The notes beneath the pieces were generated by a model. That model searched no databases and was not told the origin of the DNA. It saw only the letters and a program-made list of their open reading frames with translations. A stretch of 64,000 nt of DNA from Monodelphis domestica (lineage: Eukaryota > Chordata > Mammalia > Didelphimorphia > Didelphidae): NCBI RefSeq assembly GCF_027887165.1, contig NC_077235.1, forward strand, positions 3,799,506 to 3,863,505, in the 5' to 3' direction. Made by a program: the position numbers and the translations under genes. Below, piece after piece: positions 1 through 13,300 of the stretch. Position 1 is the first letter of the stretch. The number at the start of each line of letters is the position of its first letter.

Positions 1-129
1 CTCTCAGCTACTGGCAGCTAATGAGAGCTCAGTGGACAATGATGAAAGGGGGTCTTCTCATATTGCCCCTCCTTTTCTCTGCCTTTCTTTCCTCCCTCTC
101 TCCTTCTCCACCCCCCCCCCATATCTCTT

Positions 130-1345
130 TTCTGGACATGGAACTTATCATCAAACAAAAAGATATGGATACATAGACTGTTTTTCATATTTCTCTTTTT
201 CAGTTCATTTGCTGGAGGCAAATGTTCACAAGTTATTCTTCCAATGTTATTCTCTAGTTGTAGGTAATGTTCTCTTAGTTCTACTCATTTAGCTCTTCCT
301 TACTTTATGTAGGTTTTTCCAAGTTTTTAAAAATTAGCTTGCTAGTTGTTTCTTATGGCGCAACAATCACCTACCATAATTTTTCCAGCCATTTCCCATT
401 TGATGGGCATCCCATTAATTTTCAGTTCTTTACCACCACAGAGAGAGCTTCTATAAATATTTTGGAACATAGGGATTCTTTTTCTTTTTCCCTGATCTCC
501 TTGGGAATCAGACCCAGAGTATACACAGTTTTTATAACTCTCTGGGTGTATGTAATTCCAAATTACTCTCCAAAGTGGTTGAATCCATTCACACTTCTAC
601 CAACAGTACATTAGTGTCCCCACTTTTCCACATCTCCAACATTTGCCATTTTGCCCTTTTCTCACTTTAGCTAATTTGAAGGGCGTGTATCCCATGGTGG
701 ATAGTATTCCCCTATTGTATATATACACCTTACCTTCCATCATAGAATCACTACTGTGCATTGGTTCCAAGGCAGAAGAGTGGTAAAGGGCTGAGCAACT
801 GGGGTCACATGGCTAGGATGTGTCTGAGGTCAGATTTTAACCCAGAACCTCCTATTTTTGGACTTGAACCTCAATCCACAGAGACACCTAGCTGCCCCCC
901 TACTATATATTTTACATATGAGATCTCTATCCAAGAAAGTATCAACACATTTTTTGGCCAATTTTCTGCTTTGCTTCTAATCTTGGCTTTATTAGATTTA
1001 TTTGTTCAGAAACTTTCAAATTTAATGTAATCAAAATTAGCTATTTTACATCTCAAATACTCTATCTCTTGTTTACTCATAAATGCCTCTCCTATCCATA
1101 AATCTGATAGGTAGTAAGTTCCCTGTTCTAATTGGCTTCTGATATCCTTTTGTCGAGGTCATATATCCATTTTGATCTTATCTTAGTGAATGGTGTAAGA
1201 TTTGGTCTATATCTAATCATCTCTGCTAAACTACTTTCCAATTGTCCCAGCAATTTTTACCAAACAGTGAGTTCTTATCTCTAAAACTTGGAGCTATACT
1301 TTTCTCAAATACAGGCTTTATATAATTTTTAACCCATACCTTCTA
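130..1345 (-). mobile_element. L1 LINE 3' end, fragment
   Basis: The reverse complement carries text typical of the 3' part of marsupial L1 elements, including words matching the + strand L1 copy near 16.7 kb (the 'gggatgcccatcaa...gggaatggctg' type block near 390-420). The fragment is split by a younger SINE at 728-898. No long open frame survives, so it is a dead 5'-truncated copy. The left edge is uncertain; bases 1-130, with a short C run at 110-120, are not assigned to anything. Confidence 0.7.
728..898 (-). mobile_element. tRNA-derived SINE inserted in L1
   Basis: This is the reverse complement of the marsupial SINE that begins with a 'gcagctaggtggc' type head and ends in 'gattctaagayggaaggt'. 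The reversed B-box-like block near 805-815 and the head at 886-898 are visible. Imperfect direct repeats (ctattgtatatata on the left, ctactatatatttt on the right) flank it, as expected for L1-driven insertion. It lies inside the older L1 fragment. A loose remnant of the same SINE tail sits at about 1327-1365. Confidence 0.75.
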
Positions 1346-1539
1346 TGTTAGAATCAATACTGTGTTTTTGTTTTTCTTTCATTCTCAATTGAAGGGAGAT
1401 GGAGGGGAAGAAGAGAAGAAAATTTTTGCTGATTGAAAAAAATTTCTTAAAAGAAAAAAATGTCTCAGTGACCCTCTTCTCCCTTCACTCAGGCAGCTAG
1501 GTGATGCTTGGGTAGAAGTTTTGCCTTAGCTACTTATTA

Positions 1540-1850
1540 ATAATAGCATTTATATAGTGTTTTAAGGTTTGTAAAAAGAGAAACTGACGCTGAGGTAACT
1601 GACACAACTTGCCCAGGGTCACATAGTGGTGTGTCTCGGGCTGAATTTGAATTCATATTCCTGATTCCAAGTCTAGCTCTCTATCCACTGTGTCACCTAG
1701 CTGCCAAGTCACTGCCTGTATGACCTTGGGTAAGTCATTTAACTTCACAGCTCCAGTTTCTTCAACTACAGAATAAAAGTGGAGATAATCATAGTTCCTA
1801 CCTCATAGGATTTTTGTAAGGCACAAATGAGCAAACATGTGGTTTTGCAA
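1540..1850. mobile_element. two adjoining MIR/THER CORE-SINEs
   Basis: Bases 1540-1708 read as a reversed CORE-SINE: a cttgcccagggtcaca block, then a tail ending ccactgtgtcacctagctgcc. Bases 1709-1850 read as a forward MIR: gaccttgggtaagtca, then the CORE region and a cctcataggattttgtaag-like end. Both are old and diverged. Nothing coding is seen. Confidence 0.65.
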
Positions 1851-1859
1851 ACTTGAATT

Positions 1860-2185
1860 TTTTCTTTTTCTCTTTTTACCCTATCTGCCCATTGCCCTCT
1901 TGTATCCCTGTTGGGAAAAGAAAAGAGAAAAGCCTTTGTAACAAGTCTATATCATCAATTCAAATAAATTCCTCCATTGACTGTGGCTGAATATCTATGT
2001 TTTATTCAGAATTCTGAGGCCCTCACTTCTCTGGTCAGAGCTTGGTGGCAAAACTTCATCAGTTCTGGGGAATGGTTGTCATTGTAGAAATGGTTCTCCT
2101 GGTTCTGCTTATTTCTCTCAGCCGCATCATTCCTTATATATCTTACTAGGTTTCTGGGATACCATTCATGTCCTTTTTTTAATGT
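1860..2185 (-). mobile_element. L1 LINE 3' end, fragment
   Basis: The reverse complement contains the block around gagaaataagcagaaccagg that marks the 3' end of marsupial L1 copies, followed by a 3' UTR-like, A/T-rich tail. It is a short 5'-truncated copy with no surviving protein frame. Confidence 0.7.
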
Positions 2186-2194
2186 TGTGATAAC

Positions 2195-3330
2195 AGCCAA
2201 CTTTGAAGTTTACAAAGTTACACATATTATTTCATATTGTATATGTTTTATTATATGTTATATGGGTATGTGTATATTATTTGATATTATGTACATATAT
2301 TTAATTCGATCTCAGCAATACTGTGAGGTAGATGTTATTATCCTCATTTTACAGATGAGGAAACTGAGGCTCATTTGAATCACTTGCCCAGGGTCATACA
2401 TAATGTCTAAGGCAGGATTCAGACTTCAATCTGTAATGATGAAAATTAATGGTTGGACAATAATTGTATAAAATTCTGTGGTTGCCAATATTTATTATAT
2501 CCCGAGTCAGAAATTTATTTACAAAATAGAGAGGAAACAATAAAACAGAGAAATGTGAAGGGGATAGAAAAGTTATCTGTCCTATCTTAATCCAGGCAGA
2601 GACTAATTAGCTCTCAACCAGGAAGGCTGTCAATGAGTAATCCCATGGCTTCCAAGGTGGAAGCTAATCTCTCCAGAAACTAGGAAAGGAGTTAGCCTTT
2701 CACGCACTCCACAAAGTAGTCCAGGAGTCAAGAGTCCAAGCTGAAGCCGAGCTCCAAGTCCGCGATCCAAGCTACAGTCTCCAGCTAAGCTCCCTTGAAG
2801 ACTCTTCAGTCAGGAAATTATCTCCATAAGACTGACTCAAGCCACAGGATTCATGGCTTTTTATGATTTCTTGTCCCTGTCCCTCTTTACAGGGGCCAAT
2901 CACATTTTCCAAATTGTCTAATTGTTTGTGGGAACCACTTCTCTCCTTCTGGAGGGGTGAATACTCATCAAAAGGGTTCAGATTCCTGACTGAATTTCTG
3001 AGGGTATAAACTCTGATCATAGGATTTACAAGTTTGGGACCGAGTTAAAAGGGTAGAGATCTCTAAGTAAGTGACTTGTGAGTTCTCTAAGTACCTTGCT
3101 AGCTTCTCACCTAGTACTAAGTAGGGTGTTCAATTTTTTGTTGATTCAATTCAAAAGTAGACAAAGGAGAATTAATCCTGTCTTCACAATCTAAGTTGGG
3201 GTACTTAAGTTAGTGTTAACTCAAAATAGACAAGGGGAAAGGATTCCCTTTCATAAGTGCAAACTCAGAGAGAACAAAGAATTCCCTTTTACAGGCCTTT
3301 TTAACTACAAGCCTAGCTGTGCATGGTATA
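2195..3330 (-). mobile_element. MIR/THER CORE-SINE split by an LTR
   Basis: Bases 2195-2431 show the reversed CORE-SINE signature (cattttacagatgaggaaac, then cttgcccagggtca). Its expected continuation (ctacaagcctagctgtgc) resumes at 3294-3325, after the LTR. The LTR is therefore younger than the SINE it sits in. Confidence 0.7.
2432..3293 (-). mobile_element. solo LTR of an endogenous retrovirus-like element
   Basis: This 862 bp block begins TGTAA and ends TTACA, the short inverted ends typical of retroviral LTRs. On the minus strand it has TATA-like and AATAAA-like sequences in the expected order, followed by a U5-like stretch. No internal gag, pol or env sequence lies beside it, so it is a solo LTR fossil. 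The ends look whole. No clear target-site duplication is seen, which may reflect age. The family is not named; marsupial ERV is inferred from context. Confidence 0.7.
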
Positions 3331-3880
3331 ATATTGCCATATTCTCATTGCCATGAGAATATTGCCATTCTCAGTCACCAAGAGACTACCAAGAGAGATT
3401 TCATTACACTCACATACCATAATTTCTTAACCATTCTCCAATTAGTTTCCAGTTCTTTTAGCACTATAAAAACAAGCTGCCTATACTTTTCTTCATCCTT
3501 TGTTCTTTTTTTTTTTGAGGATTATTTAGTAGTTAGGCCTAGTAGTGATTTAGCTGGGTCAAAGAATATACACTACTAACTTTGGGGGTGGGGCAGAATT
3601 CTGAAACATTCTCCAGAATGCCTGGCCCAGTGCCCAAGGCTCCACTAGCAGTGGGCATGTGCCTGTTTCCTCACAGCCCCTTCAATAATGAGCTTATGCG
3701 CTCTCTGTCATCTTTGCCAATCTGATGAATGTGAGGTGGAACTCTAGAATTGGTTTATTACTAGTGATTCTGAGCAATCTTTTCTGATAATAGTTTGAAT
3801 TTCCTTTTTTGACAGCTTTCCGCTTGTATCTTTTGACGGCTTCTTTCCTGGGGAATGCAAATGTTTATAGTTTATTTGGC
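3330..3880 (-). mobile_element. L1 LINE 3' end, fragment
   Basis: The reverse complement resembles the region of the marsupial L1 3' end also seen at 340-700 (the attctccaaa/ttctggagaatgtttcagaa type block and the preceding words). Strongly diverged, with no coding frame. A weak L2-like tail (caggtgtgtgggcacaaggca) follows at about 3945-4030. Confidence 0.55.
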
Positions 3881-4029
3881 CATCATGTCTTCCCAACTAG
3901 ACTGTAGTGAGAACTGTGACTTCTCTCTTCTATCCTCTATAATGTCATTCATTCATTCAGAAAATATTTCTCAGGTGTGTGGGCACAAGGCATCATGTCA
4001 GATTCTAGGGATTCAGGAATAAAAAATGG

Positions 4030-6180
4030 CACATCTTTTTACTTCTTTATGTTTCTTCTTGGACTTGGGCCCCCAAATAAAGGGCCTTATACCAAGATGG
4101 CAGTGGTAGAGGCTAAATAAAAAGGACTGTCAGGGGAGCCTTGGCTAGGCGGGTGGGAGGTAGAAAGGAGAATCCTTTGAGTTAGAGGTATTAGAGAAAG
4201 CTGTATAATAGAAATGGTCTTGGAGCTCGGCCCAGAAGAAAAGGATTCCCCAGGAAGGAGGGAATACATCTCAGACAAGGGGGCTGGCCTGAGCCAGTAC
4301 ATAAAGATGGAAGAAGTACCAGGACCTGGGGTTTGTGTTAGTTGTCCCAGGCATTAGAACAAAAGAGTGGCATGACCCCTCTGGGCTTCAGGAGTAGCAT
4401 TTTAGTCTCTAGGCATCTGGGAGAAAAGAGAGAGTGGGAGTGGAAGCAGAGAGACCAAGGAAGATGCTGTTGAGTAGTCCAGGTGAGAAGTCATGGGGTC
4501 AGGCCTCACAGCAGAAATTTGGATTGTGAGTCTGAATCTGTCTCATGCCGCAGCCATTGAAAGATGCCCAGCAATTCAGAGAGCTAGACAATGAATTAAT
4601 TTACAGCTAAAGCCATTAGACAGAATAAGAACATAAGAGCACTGGCCCCAATCAGAAGGTGGTATGGGGCCCTTTCTTCTGCCCTCAGCTCTCCCCCAGA
4701 GATTCAGACCCTGATCTGCTGGAAGCTGGGGGAATTCCGGGTTCTGGCAGGTGGAACCTATGGGGTGAGACTCACACTGTCAGGCCTGCCATGGGCCTGG
4801 AAACAATGCCCTTCATGGATCCTGGTACAAAGATAGATACAAGGGATTGCTCTGGTGAATAAAGAATAAAGGTAGAGGGTAGTACAAGCACCCAGGGAAA
4901 TGCCTTCCACAGAAGGGTGAGTCTTAAGTTAGCTTTGAAGATAAGGGACCTGTGAGGTAAAGAGAGACTGCCTTCCGGACTTGAGGTACAAAGCCGCACC
5001 CCTCCCAGGCTCTGTTGGCTACAGAGAATTGTGAATTGGTAGTGATATGGGCAGTCAGGCTAGAAAACAGTTCTGGAAGCCAGACTGAGAAGGGCCTCAA
5101 AAGCTAGGCTAAGGGGTAGCCATGTTGTCTTAGAAGCGACAGGGGGCCCTTGAAGGTTGCTGAATACTGCTCTGCCATGGGAAAGCTCTCTTAGATGCTA
5201 TTAGGTGCTTATTGCGTCTGCATGTAGCCAGGACCCCTAAACTGAGGGCCGGGGACCACCAAATGGTGCTCCTTTGGCAAAGCATCATTAAAGGGTGTTT
5301 CCAGTCTTCAAATGAGCCCTGCTCTAGGCTGGATGGTATCACTTTAGGTGAGATGAAAACTGTAATAGGGCAGGAATGGTGTTCCTCAAGAATGTATAAT
5401 CCAGTTAGAAAAACAGCCTAGGCAGGCATTCCAAGAAGGAACCTTCTAAACCAGAGGATGGCTGGGAATAATGGTGCCAAGGCCGGAAAGGCACAGCAGC
5501 TGCTAACAATGCCACTTTAATGGGAGACTCATTCCTCCTCTCCCCCACTCCCCACCCCCAGGACAATCTGAGTTTCTTAAGAGCAAGGGCTACATCATCT
5601 CATCTTTATAGTCCCAGATCCTTGTCCATGGGAGGCACTTAATGACTGCTTTTTATGTTAGATTTCAGTATGGCCTTAAGGTTTACAAGGGCCTTTCTCA
5701 ACAACTACCCTGGGAAGTGTAGGGTAAGTACTCTGGGATTATCACCCAGTTTAAAGATGAACAAAGACTTGGAAAGGGGTGCTAAACTGGATACAGTTGG
5801 ACAGCAAAGAGACAAAGGGAGGCTCCAAAGCCAGGTATCCCACTACCAAGTCCTATATTAGTAAGTCTCCAGTGGTTTCCAGTTCATGGTGTAGGTAAGG
5901 CAAAATAAAATGGGAAAAGGTTGCTCTGGTGAATAAAGAAATCATCTCCAAGAAGCCTCGGAGACGTTGGCATTCCTTGAGATGTGGGGCACAAACACAT
6001 CAGAGGTCATCTAGCCCCACATCCTCATTTTACAGAGCAGCAACTGAGCCCAGAGGGGAAGTGACAAAGCTTGGAAGGGACTTCAGAGTTTCAAAGGAAG
6101 CCTGGGGTGGTCTAAGAGAAATCTTACCAACTCCTCTATCAAGGGCAAAAGTAAGCATATGTCAACATTTTGAAAAAACA
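4030..6180. other. intergenic DNA, no gene seen
   Basis: No exon with a recognisable product and no RNA gene is visible. Open frames here are under 90 codons and show no family features. Old repeat scraps are visible: an L2-type end at about 5560-5660 (catcttt...gcacttaatgactgctt), a reversed MIR at about 5660-5860 and another at about 5985-6080 (cattttacagagcagcaact). The rest is unassigned. Confidence 0.6.
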
Positions 6181-6184
6181 TAGA

Positions 6185-6430
6185 CCCTCTGATATGTGGC
6201 ATCACCTTCAACATCATTCCAGGCTTGTCTCATGTCACCCCTCTCTGAACTTAGGCCAATTGAACTACCTGCACACTCTCCCACCCCCATACTTTTGCAT
6301 ACTCGGTTCTCTAAGTCTGTGAGATCCTCCAGCCATCTTGTCACCTGTTGAATTTCTCTATGTTCCTTTAAAGTTCACATCAGATGCCACTTCTTTTCTA
6401 AAGTCTTGCCTGATGCCCATCTTAAAGCCA
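6185..6430 (+). mobile_element. L2 LINE 3' end, fragment
   Basis: The layout (ctgcacactctccc, then ttcctttaaagttcacatca, then agatgccacttcttttctaaagtcttgcctgatg) follows the well-known L2 3' end. Old and diverged. Confidence 0.6.
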
Positions 6431-7582
6431 GCTTGCCTGGCTTGCAGGTGGCAGGTGGTGAGCAGGTGATGAAGATATCATTTTCCACAAGTATTGTGCC
6501 CTGCTGTGATGACTAGAGGGTGGGGCTGAAGCAAGGTCAGTGCTTCCGTGGTTGATACTATTCCAGGGTCTTCTGATCTCAGGAACCTAGACTTTCTCTA
6601 CAGCAGTGTGAGAAGAGGTGGCCAGCTGTCCAGGCGGTATCAATGACTAATGGCCCACTGCTTCACCATGGTTAGCTTGTGCACCCACCAGTTGGGTTCT
6701 TGCTCCCTTGTTAAGATAGCTATGACTATCAGATAGGTAAGGACCAGTAATAGGGGTTGGAGGAGAAGGCCCCCATTCCCAGGGCTCTTGGGACTCAGAA
6801 TAGCAGTCAATTCCTTTCTTGCTTGATATGAGTTCTTTCACCCTGTGAAGATTGGGCTTAGACGTCAGGGGAAAGACCCAAAGCAGAACCAATTGGCTCA
6901 GGAGTGGGGTCCTTGAGCAAAGAAGTGACAGCTTGTAGGGGCAGTCAGAGAATACAGTGATTCTCAGGCAGGTCCAGGATTGACTAGAAGAGATATTTCC
7001 TTTGGTCTCCTAAGAGTCTGGGAGTCTAGGTCAGGAACACTAGGCCAGGGAAATGGCTGGCATTCTGTAGCCTGGCTGCCTAGCTGCATAGGGCATTTAG
7101 CATAGAGTACTACTGGGGCGCTACAGGGGACACTGTGTTAGACCTGTAGAATTCAGTGCCCACTTGTTCTGATCCCCATTCAGAGGGCATTCACATATTC
7201 AGGGATTCGTTACTGTTATAACTCTTACCTCACCCCCAAGGGCTGAGACCCTGTTTCCTTCTCTCTCTCTTATCCCCTACTGCAGTGACAGCCTTGAGGT
7301 GTTCTAGAATATTTGAATGATTAGATGTCCAGAGGGTGATAATTAGTGGCCTTGGAAGCCTGGCTTTCTAGGATACTATTGTCCTATTAGATTGCAAAGA
7401 GAGTTCAGGGTTAGGAGTCAGAAGATGTACATTCAAATCCTACCTCCACTTTTAACAACTCTTATGATATTTGGAGAGGCACAGACTTCCACTTAGGCCT
7501 CAGTTTCTCCCTTATGTAAAATGAAAGATTGGTATTTGAAGACCCCTGAGGTCTCATTCTATTCTCAATGATCCTAGAAAAG

Positions 7583-8092
7583 GAGGAAGCATTTGGCCTG
7601 TTGAAGAGAGAGAATGAAGCGTGTCCCGTTAAGGAGAGTAGATACACCAAAATGGAAATGTTCTCCAAGGCTGACCTGGGCCCTGGGGGAAGGGCCTTTG
7701 GACAAAAAGGATGGGGGCCAACCACTCGCTGTCCCAGCCCAAGGGGCGCTTGCACTGCCTTCACCACCTCTTCAGGAGGGCACCGGTCACAGGAGAGATG
7801 CTGAGCTTCCCCTGAATTTCCCTTCCCATTCTGCCAACTAGCTGGGCATTTGCCCCTTGACACTGTGCCCTCCTGAGCTAAAGCCTGAGTGGACCCTGGC
7901 TCCCTGCTGAGAGTTCTCAGACCCCTCCTAGCCAATTCGCTTCTCCCCCACCTGTAACACCCCATGTGCGCCCACCTTCCCTCCCTGCCACCTGTGATCC
8001 TGGCTCCCAGCAGTGAGGAGCCCTTGGGGCAGAGCAGCACATCTGAAGCAGGAGCTCCCCTCTCTTCCTTGGGGAGCTCCCGCCCAGAGGCC
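7583..8092 (+). repeat. near-identical duplicate block, copy 1
   Basis: These 510 bp match 13988-14495 with only two differences that I can see: one two-base length change and one C/T, both near the left end. The match stops sharply at the right, after cgcccagaggcc. The surrounding array copies are far more diverged. A 217-codon minus-strand open frame runs through it but is not supported as a gene. Confidence 0.9.
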
Positions 8093-10069
8093 TTGTCTGC
8101 TGTACAGAGTGACAAGACTGGGGTCCAGGATGAAAATGGGCATGGCAGGTGTCAGACCCCAACCTCCACCCCTACCCTGTGGGTTGTCTGGTAAACTGTG
8201 GCTGTCCTTTTGGGGAAAGTGGTGCAGTCTTTCCCAAGCCTGGGCCTCATGGGCTCTGCTTCTCCTTCCTTGTGCCATATGTGGTCTCCCAGCCCTGGGG
8301 AATACATGGGTAACCTACTGCTCCTCTCTCCAGGGCTCCCCCTGGACCTGCTTCCACTGGGCACACATGGAAGGTGCTGAAGGCTGAAGGGCTTGGCCCT
8401 GGGGAACTCGGACCTGAACACCTCCTCCCGCAGCTCCAGGTAAGGTTAGTGGGTTTCTGCTGTTCGAAGCATCTCAACTAGACCCTCCCCAAAGTGGCAT
8501 CACCTGTGGCATCATTCCAGATGGACTTTCCAACATGCTCGCCACACTCAAGCAAACTGGATTACCCACCCACTTTCTCATCTCCACACAGCTGCCTGCT
8601 CTGTTCTCAATGCTTGGAAGGCCTTGTAGCCGCTACCTTGCTACCTCTTGACTTCCTCTTAAGATTTGTGCTGGTGAATGTTAATGCCATAAATTCTAGT
8701 CTGATACCCATCAGGAAGATCTTTATCCCAAACACCTCCCGTTCTAAAACTCAGTTTTCCCGCTTTAAAAAATCTCCTAATCACCAGATGGTTTCGAGGC
8801 TCCAGTGTTGGGCACACCATGTTGCAGACTCTGCCCATGTCAGCCTTCTCCGTACCTCTCCTACAGACTCCTGAAGCATGCTCTGAGAGGTGCTGCAGTC
8901 ACATGACCTGGGTCCCAATCCTGAGGCTCTGCAGTTTGGACCTGTGTGACTGCATTTTGTCTCTGTCTCACTGGGCCTCCATTTCCTGACTGGTAAAGTG
9001 AGGGCTTTAGGCCAAGAAAGCATTTCTAAAGAATTTCTGTGCCAGGCCTTGTGGAAAGCCCAGGGGATGCAAAAGGAGAATGAAGATTGTCCTACATCTC
9101 ATGGGGCTCCCTTGGTAAAAGGGGGAGACTGTCTATGTGGGCAGGTGCAAAGAGACCAAGGAGGCCTACAGAGGAGCAAACAGCCAAGCATCTTCTCTTC
9201 TGCCATTTCCAGTGACAAAGCCATATCTCTTTCCTTGTGGGCCTTCAGTGGCAGCGGAGGAGATGGCAGCTATGTTGTCTTTAGGGACCAGAATCTTGGA
9301 GGAGAGAAGTGGTAAGAGGAGGCCATGCTATTGCCAGCCCCCTGGAGCTCAGGGCAGTGGACTATATATATGCACAGGGATGTGGTGGCTCAGCCTGGCA
9401 TATACCTCCTGTACATCTCAGCCCTCAGGGCCCTCTGCTCCTTGAGTCTGGTGAGAGCAGGAATGTTAGGCCTCTTCTGCAAGGGGCTTACGATACTGAG
9501 AGATGGGCTCGAAGACAGCTGCCAAAGTAGGTACTATTGCTGCTGTTGCTATGCCCAAGGCTCTTGTTTCACCTCTAAATCTACACTGCCATTAATTAGC
9601 CTGTGAACACAGGGTTTGTCAGACAGGTCTAGGACAGACTAGAATATGTATCCCCTCAGGTCCTATGCCACCCAGTCATAGGCACATGAGCCCAGTTCTG
9701 GAATAAGCCAGTGACATGCTGCTTGGGGGAGCTGTCCAACATGGGGCTTGCCAGGGCCCTGGGCAGCTGGGACTCTGTGTGTTTACCATACTTGGAATGG
9801 TTTATAGAAAGCTATGAAATTCAGTGGCCATTAGTGGGAGGGGGCTCAGATCTCAACCCCTGCTTGTTCCCAGAACCCCTCAGTGATTGGCAAATGGTCA
9901 CTAGGGAACAGGAACACACAAAGGCAGTGAGGTCAGACAGCCCAGGGCACAGTGAATTTACTCTAATTTCTCTAATCAGTTGCTAATAGCTACAGACTGT
10001 GGACCTGGGAGCTCCTAGAAGGATAAACTCTTCTAGGGGGAAGGGGACAGGTATCCAAAGCTCTCTAAT

Positions 10070-10312
10070 CGCAGATAGGAGGCACAATAGATAGAGTACC
10101 AAGCCTGGAGTCAGGAAGACTTCCTGAGTTCAAATCTGGCCTCAGACACTAGCTGTGCAACCCTGGGCAAGTCAAATTTGCCTCAGTTTCTTCATCTGTA
10201 AAATGTATCAGAGAAGGACATGGCAAACCACTCCAATATCTTTGCTGAGAAAACCCTAAATAGGGTCACAAAGAGTCAAACATGACTAAAAAAATGACTG
10301 CACAATAATCCC
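10070..10312 (+). mobile_element. SINE with RTE/BovB-type tail
   Basis: The body has the usual marsupial SINE words (cctggagtcaggaagactt, ctgagttcaaatctggcctc, accctgggcaagtca). The tail (gggtcacaaagagtcaaaca, then tgactaaaaaaatgactg) matches the 3' end used by RTE/BovB LINEs, which implies mobilisation by such a LINE. It is inserted in one unit of the array. Confidence 0.85.
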
Positions 10313-13300
10313 AGCTCCCGCTGTGGCATGAATACTTCTGCTAAATTGGTAACAGTTCAGTTCCACTGAAAAAGCATTTTGGAAGTGCCTATTACCAGGT
10401 GCCAGGCCCTGTCCTGGGTACTGAGGATACCCAAAGAAAAAAACCCCAAGCAGGTAGAGCAGCCTGTGCCTGCAAACCACCTGGGACAGAAAGCTTCCTC
10501 CATGTCCTGGGTGCTTAGACACACTGAGACCTCCCTCGTGTTCCTCTGGAAGAGTTCTTATTAAGACCTAGGTCAAATATGATTTCCCCTGGCTCTCTGG
10601 AATTGAGGAACCCAATGTTCTCCCTCTTCCGCAGGACAGTCCTTGAATTCTAATAGCCTCTCACCCCTCTCATCCTAACCCCAGAGCCTGAAATCTGGTT
10701 CCACTCCCCATCTCTCCTTTCCCCATTACTCCTCTATTCTAAACAGTTCACCTACTGAACAATATGCCCTTTTTCCTCTGGGCCCTTTTCCATGATGTCC
10801 ACTTCCTCTGAAGCACTGTTTATTTCCAGTCACCCCAATTAAATCTTTATTGTTGAGTCATTCAATCAGCCTAGCTTTTGTGGCCTAATGGATTAGATCC
10901 TACCCAGGTTTAAAGGCCCTGGTCATCTGCTCTCTTCTAGGAAGCCTTTCCTGATTTTACTGCTCATATAGAACCTTGCCTTCTACACAATGTACCTATT
11001 TTCAGTCTTTGTAGGACATTCACATGAACCTAGATAGATATTTCTTTGTAGATCCTGCAGAACTCAGATACTGAAGAGCTCCAAGGCCCTACCTCCATAG
11101 CTTCCATTGCCTGCTGTAGCAACAACAGCAGCCCAGGTCGCTCCTCTAGAATCTGGAGAATATCTGGAGAGTGACAGTTATTAGGCTTGGAAGCTTGGAA
11201 TTCTAGGGCGTTGTCATGGTTGAATACAAAGAGGGCTGGGGATTGGGAATCAGAGGGTACATATTCAAGTCCTGCTTCCCTGTTTCACCCCTTGTGATTT
11301 TAGGGAAGGCACAGACCTCTATTTGGACCTCAGTTTCCCCATTTGTCAAATGTGAGTTTGTACTAGACTTCCGAGGTCTCATTCCACCCTCGGAGATCCT
11401 CAAAAGCAGGTTGGAAGTGTCTGACCTATTGAAAAGGGAGACTAGACACTGTAGTAGAAACATTCTCCAAAGATGGTCTGGGCCATGGGAGAAAGGGTTT
11501 GGAATAGAGGATGGAAGCCTCCACTCAAGAGTCCTAGTCTCCAGAGTACCTATAGGGCTCTCTAAAACACCAAAGGCAGCCCAGTTTCAGGAAACTTGCT
11601 TCAGCCTGTTTGGATCCTCCTCACTAACTGAAGCACAATTTCTTCCCCTGCCCCCCCCCCCCCAGACCTCTGGTTGGCCAAGTTTCTCCCATGTACACCT
11701 TGCCACTCATCTCACTGGCTGTTGGTTTCCTGTTTAGTAAAGTATGGGGCTTGACCAAGCTGAAAGCCTGGAAGAAAGGCATTGCTGTGCAAAGATAGAA
11801 GAGCCAACCTGCCCTTTGCTCTCATGAAGCTCCCATTCTAACAAGGGAGACCACCCAGATACCAGGTTTCAGCTGCAGGAAGGCACAAATAGGCAGGGGT
11901 CCCTAGGGCACAACTGCCAAGCAACTGGTAAGGAATCTTCTTTCCTGTTATTTCCATTGATAAGTCCTTTTGTGCCAGGGGGCTGCTTTCCTGCAGCAAG
12001 CACTGAGAGGGTGTGATTTTTCTCAGGTGGGTATTTGGTTGGCTTGGCAAGGTCCTTCTCCAGAAGGTTCAGAGCCATCCGAGGAGACCCTAAGAACTTG
12101 AATAGCAAGGCTGCCAGTGATCTTGGGACCGCTATACTTCCTAGCCCTAACAGGAAAGGAGGTAGTCATCCAAGCGGTAGCATAAAACTGCCCACATTGG
12201 CACATGCCACCTCCCCTCTGGCCCTGTGCATGTCTTGCTACTTTCTCAGCTTGCCCACAACCTGGTTAGATGGTGAGTAACAGATGGTATGATTAGTGGC
12301 TGGGGATGACAGAGGGGGCTCCCCTGTCTGATGGCTGTTGGGCCAAAAGTAGGGCCCATAACCTGGAAGGAGAGGGCAGTTCCAGAACCCCAAGTTCCCA
12401 TTCTAGATCTAAAGCCCATATCCTGGCATGTTGTCAGGGGGAGATTTAACTCAGCTGTCGGAGCTATGTCCTAGCCGGGTGGGCAGCCTCAGAGACTGGT
12501 ATGCTTCCCCCTTTATTTGGTTCAGTGATCACTTCTGGGAGGCAGGGTGGGCAGGCGCAGGAGAGCTTAGATGTTCCCCAAGATCCTCTGACACCATGAG
12601 AATCTGTGATATTCTGACAAACAAATTAGCCCCAGTCAGAAACAAGCTGAGGACACCAGCACGTCAGTCAGTCAGTCAGTCGGGCAGCAATAAACTTTAT
12701 TAAACACCTAAAGAAAGCCACAGGCTTTACAAAGACAGTCCCCAGCCCTCGATGGCTACACAGCCATTGAAAGGAAGCAGAAAGGCGAGGGGTGAAGGAG
12801 GTGTGGGGGCATCATGGATACATCCAAAGGAGGACAGCAGAGATGGCTGGCCTGGATTTCTTCCTTCATTGTGGACAGAGATTCTGGGAGGAGAGGGAGG
12901 GGTCCAGGGTGCCAACAAAATATGAGTTCCAGGGCTGAAGTGATCTTGTAGGATGAAAAGCTTTCTTGGGCACAATGGAGAAGTCCAGAGCAAGGCAGCC
13001 TGCAGGGAAATCAAGAAGTGGAGAGCTTGGACTCCCTCTACCAAGCCTGGCTGCCTCCATGTAGGGCAGCTCTCTAGCATGGGGCTTTGCCACAGCTCTG
13101 GGTACAGTTGAGCTATGGGATATCCTGTATGTTTAGCAAGTTTGGACTGGAGGGCAAAAAACAAGCCTGTGGAATTCAGTGCCCACTGGTACTGGTCCCC
13201 AACACCCTGGCTTGCTCTCCCTCTTCCACAGACAGCCCCATTCTCTTATAATTGTCCCTTGTCCCTCCTTTCCTCCTAAGCCCCAAAACTCTGCCTCCCC

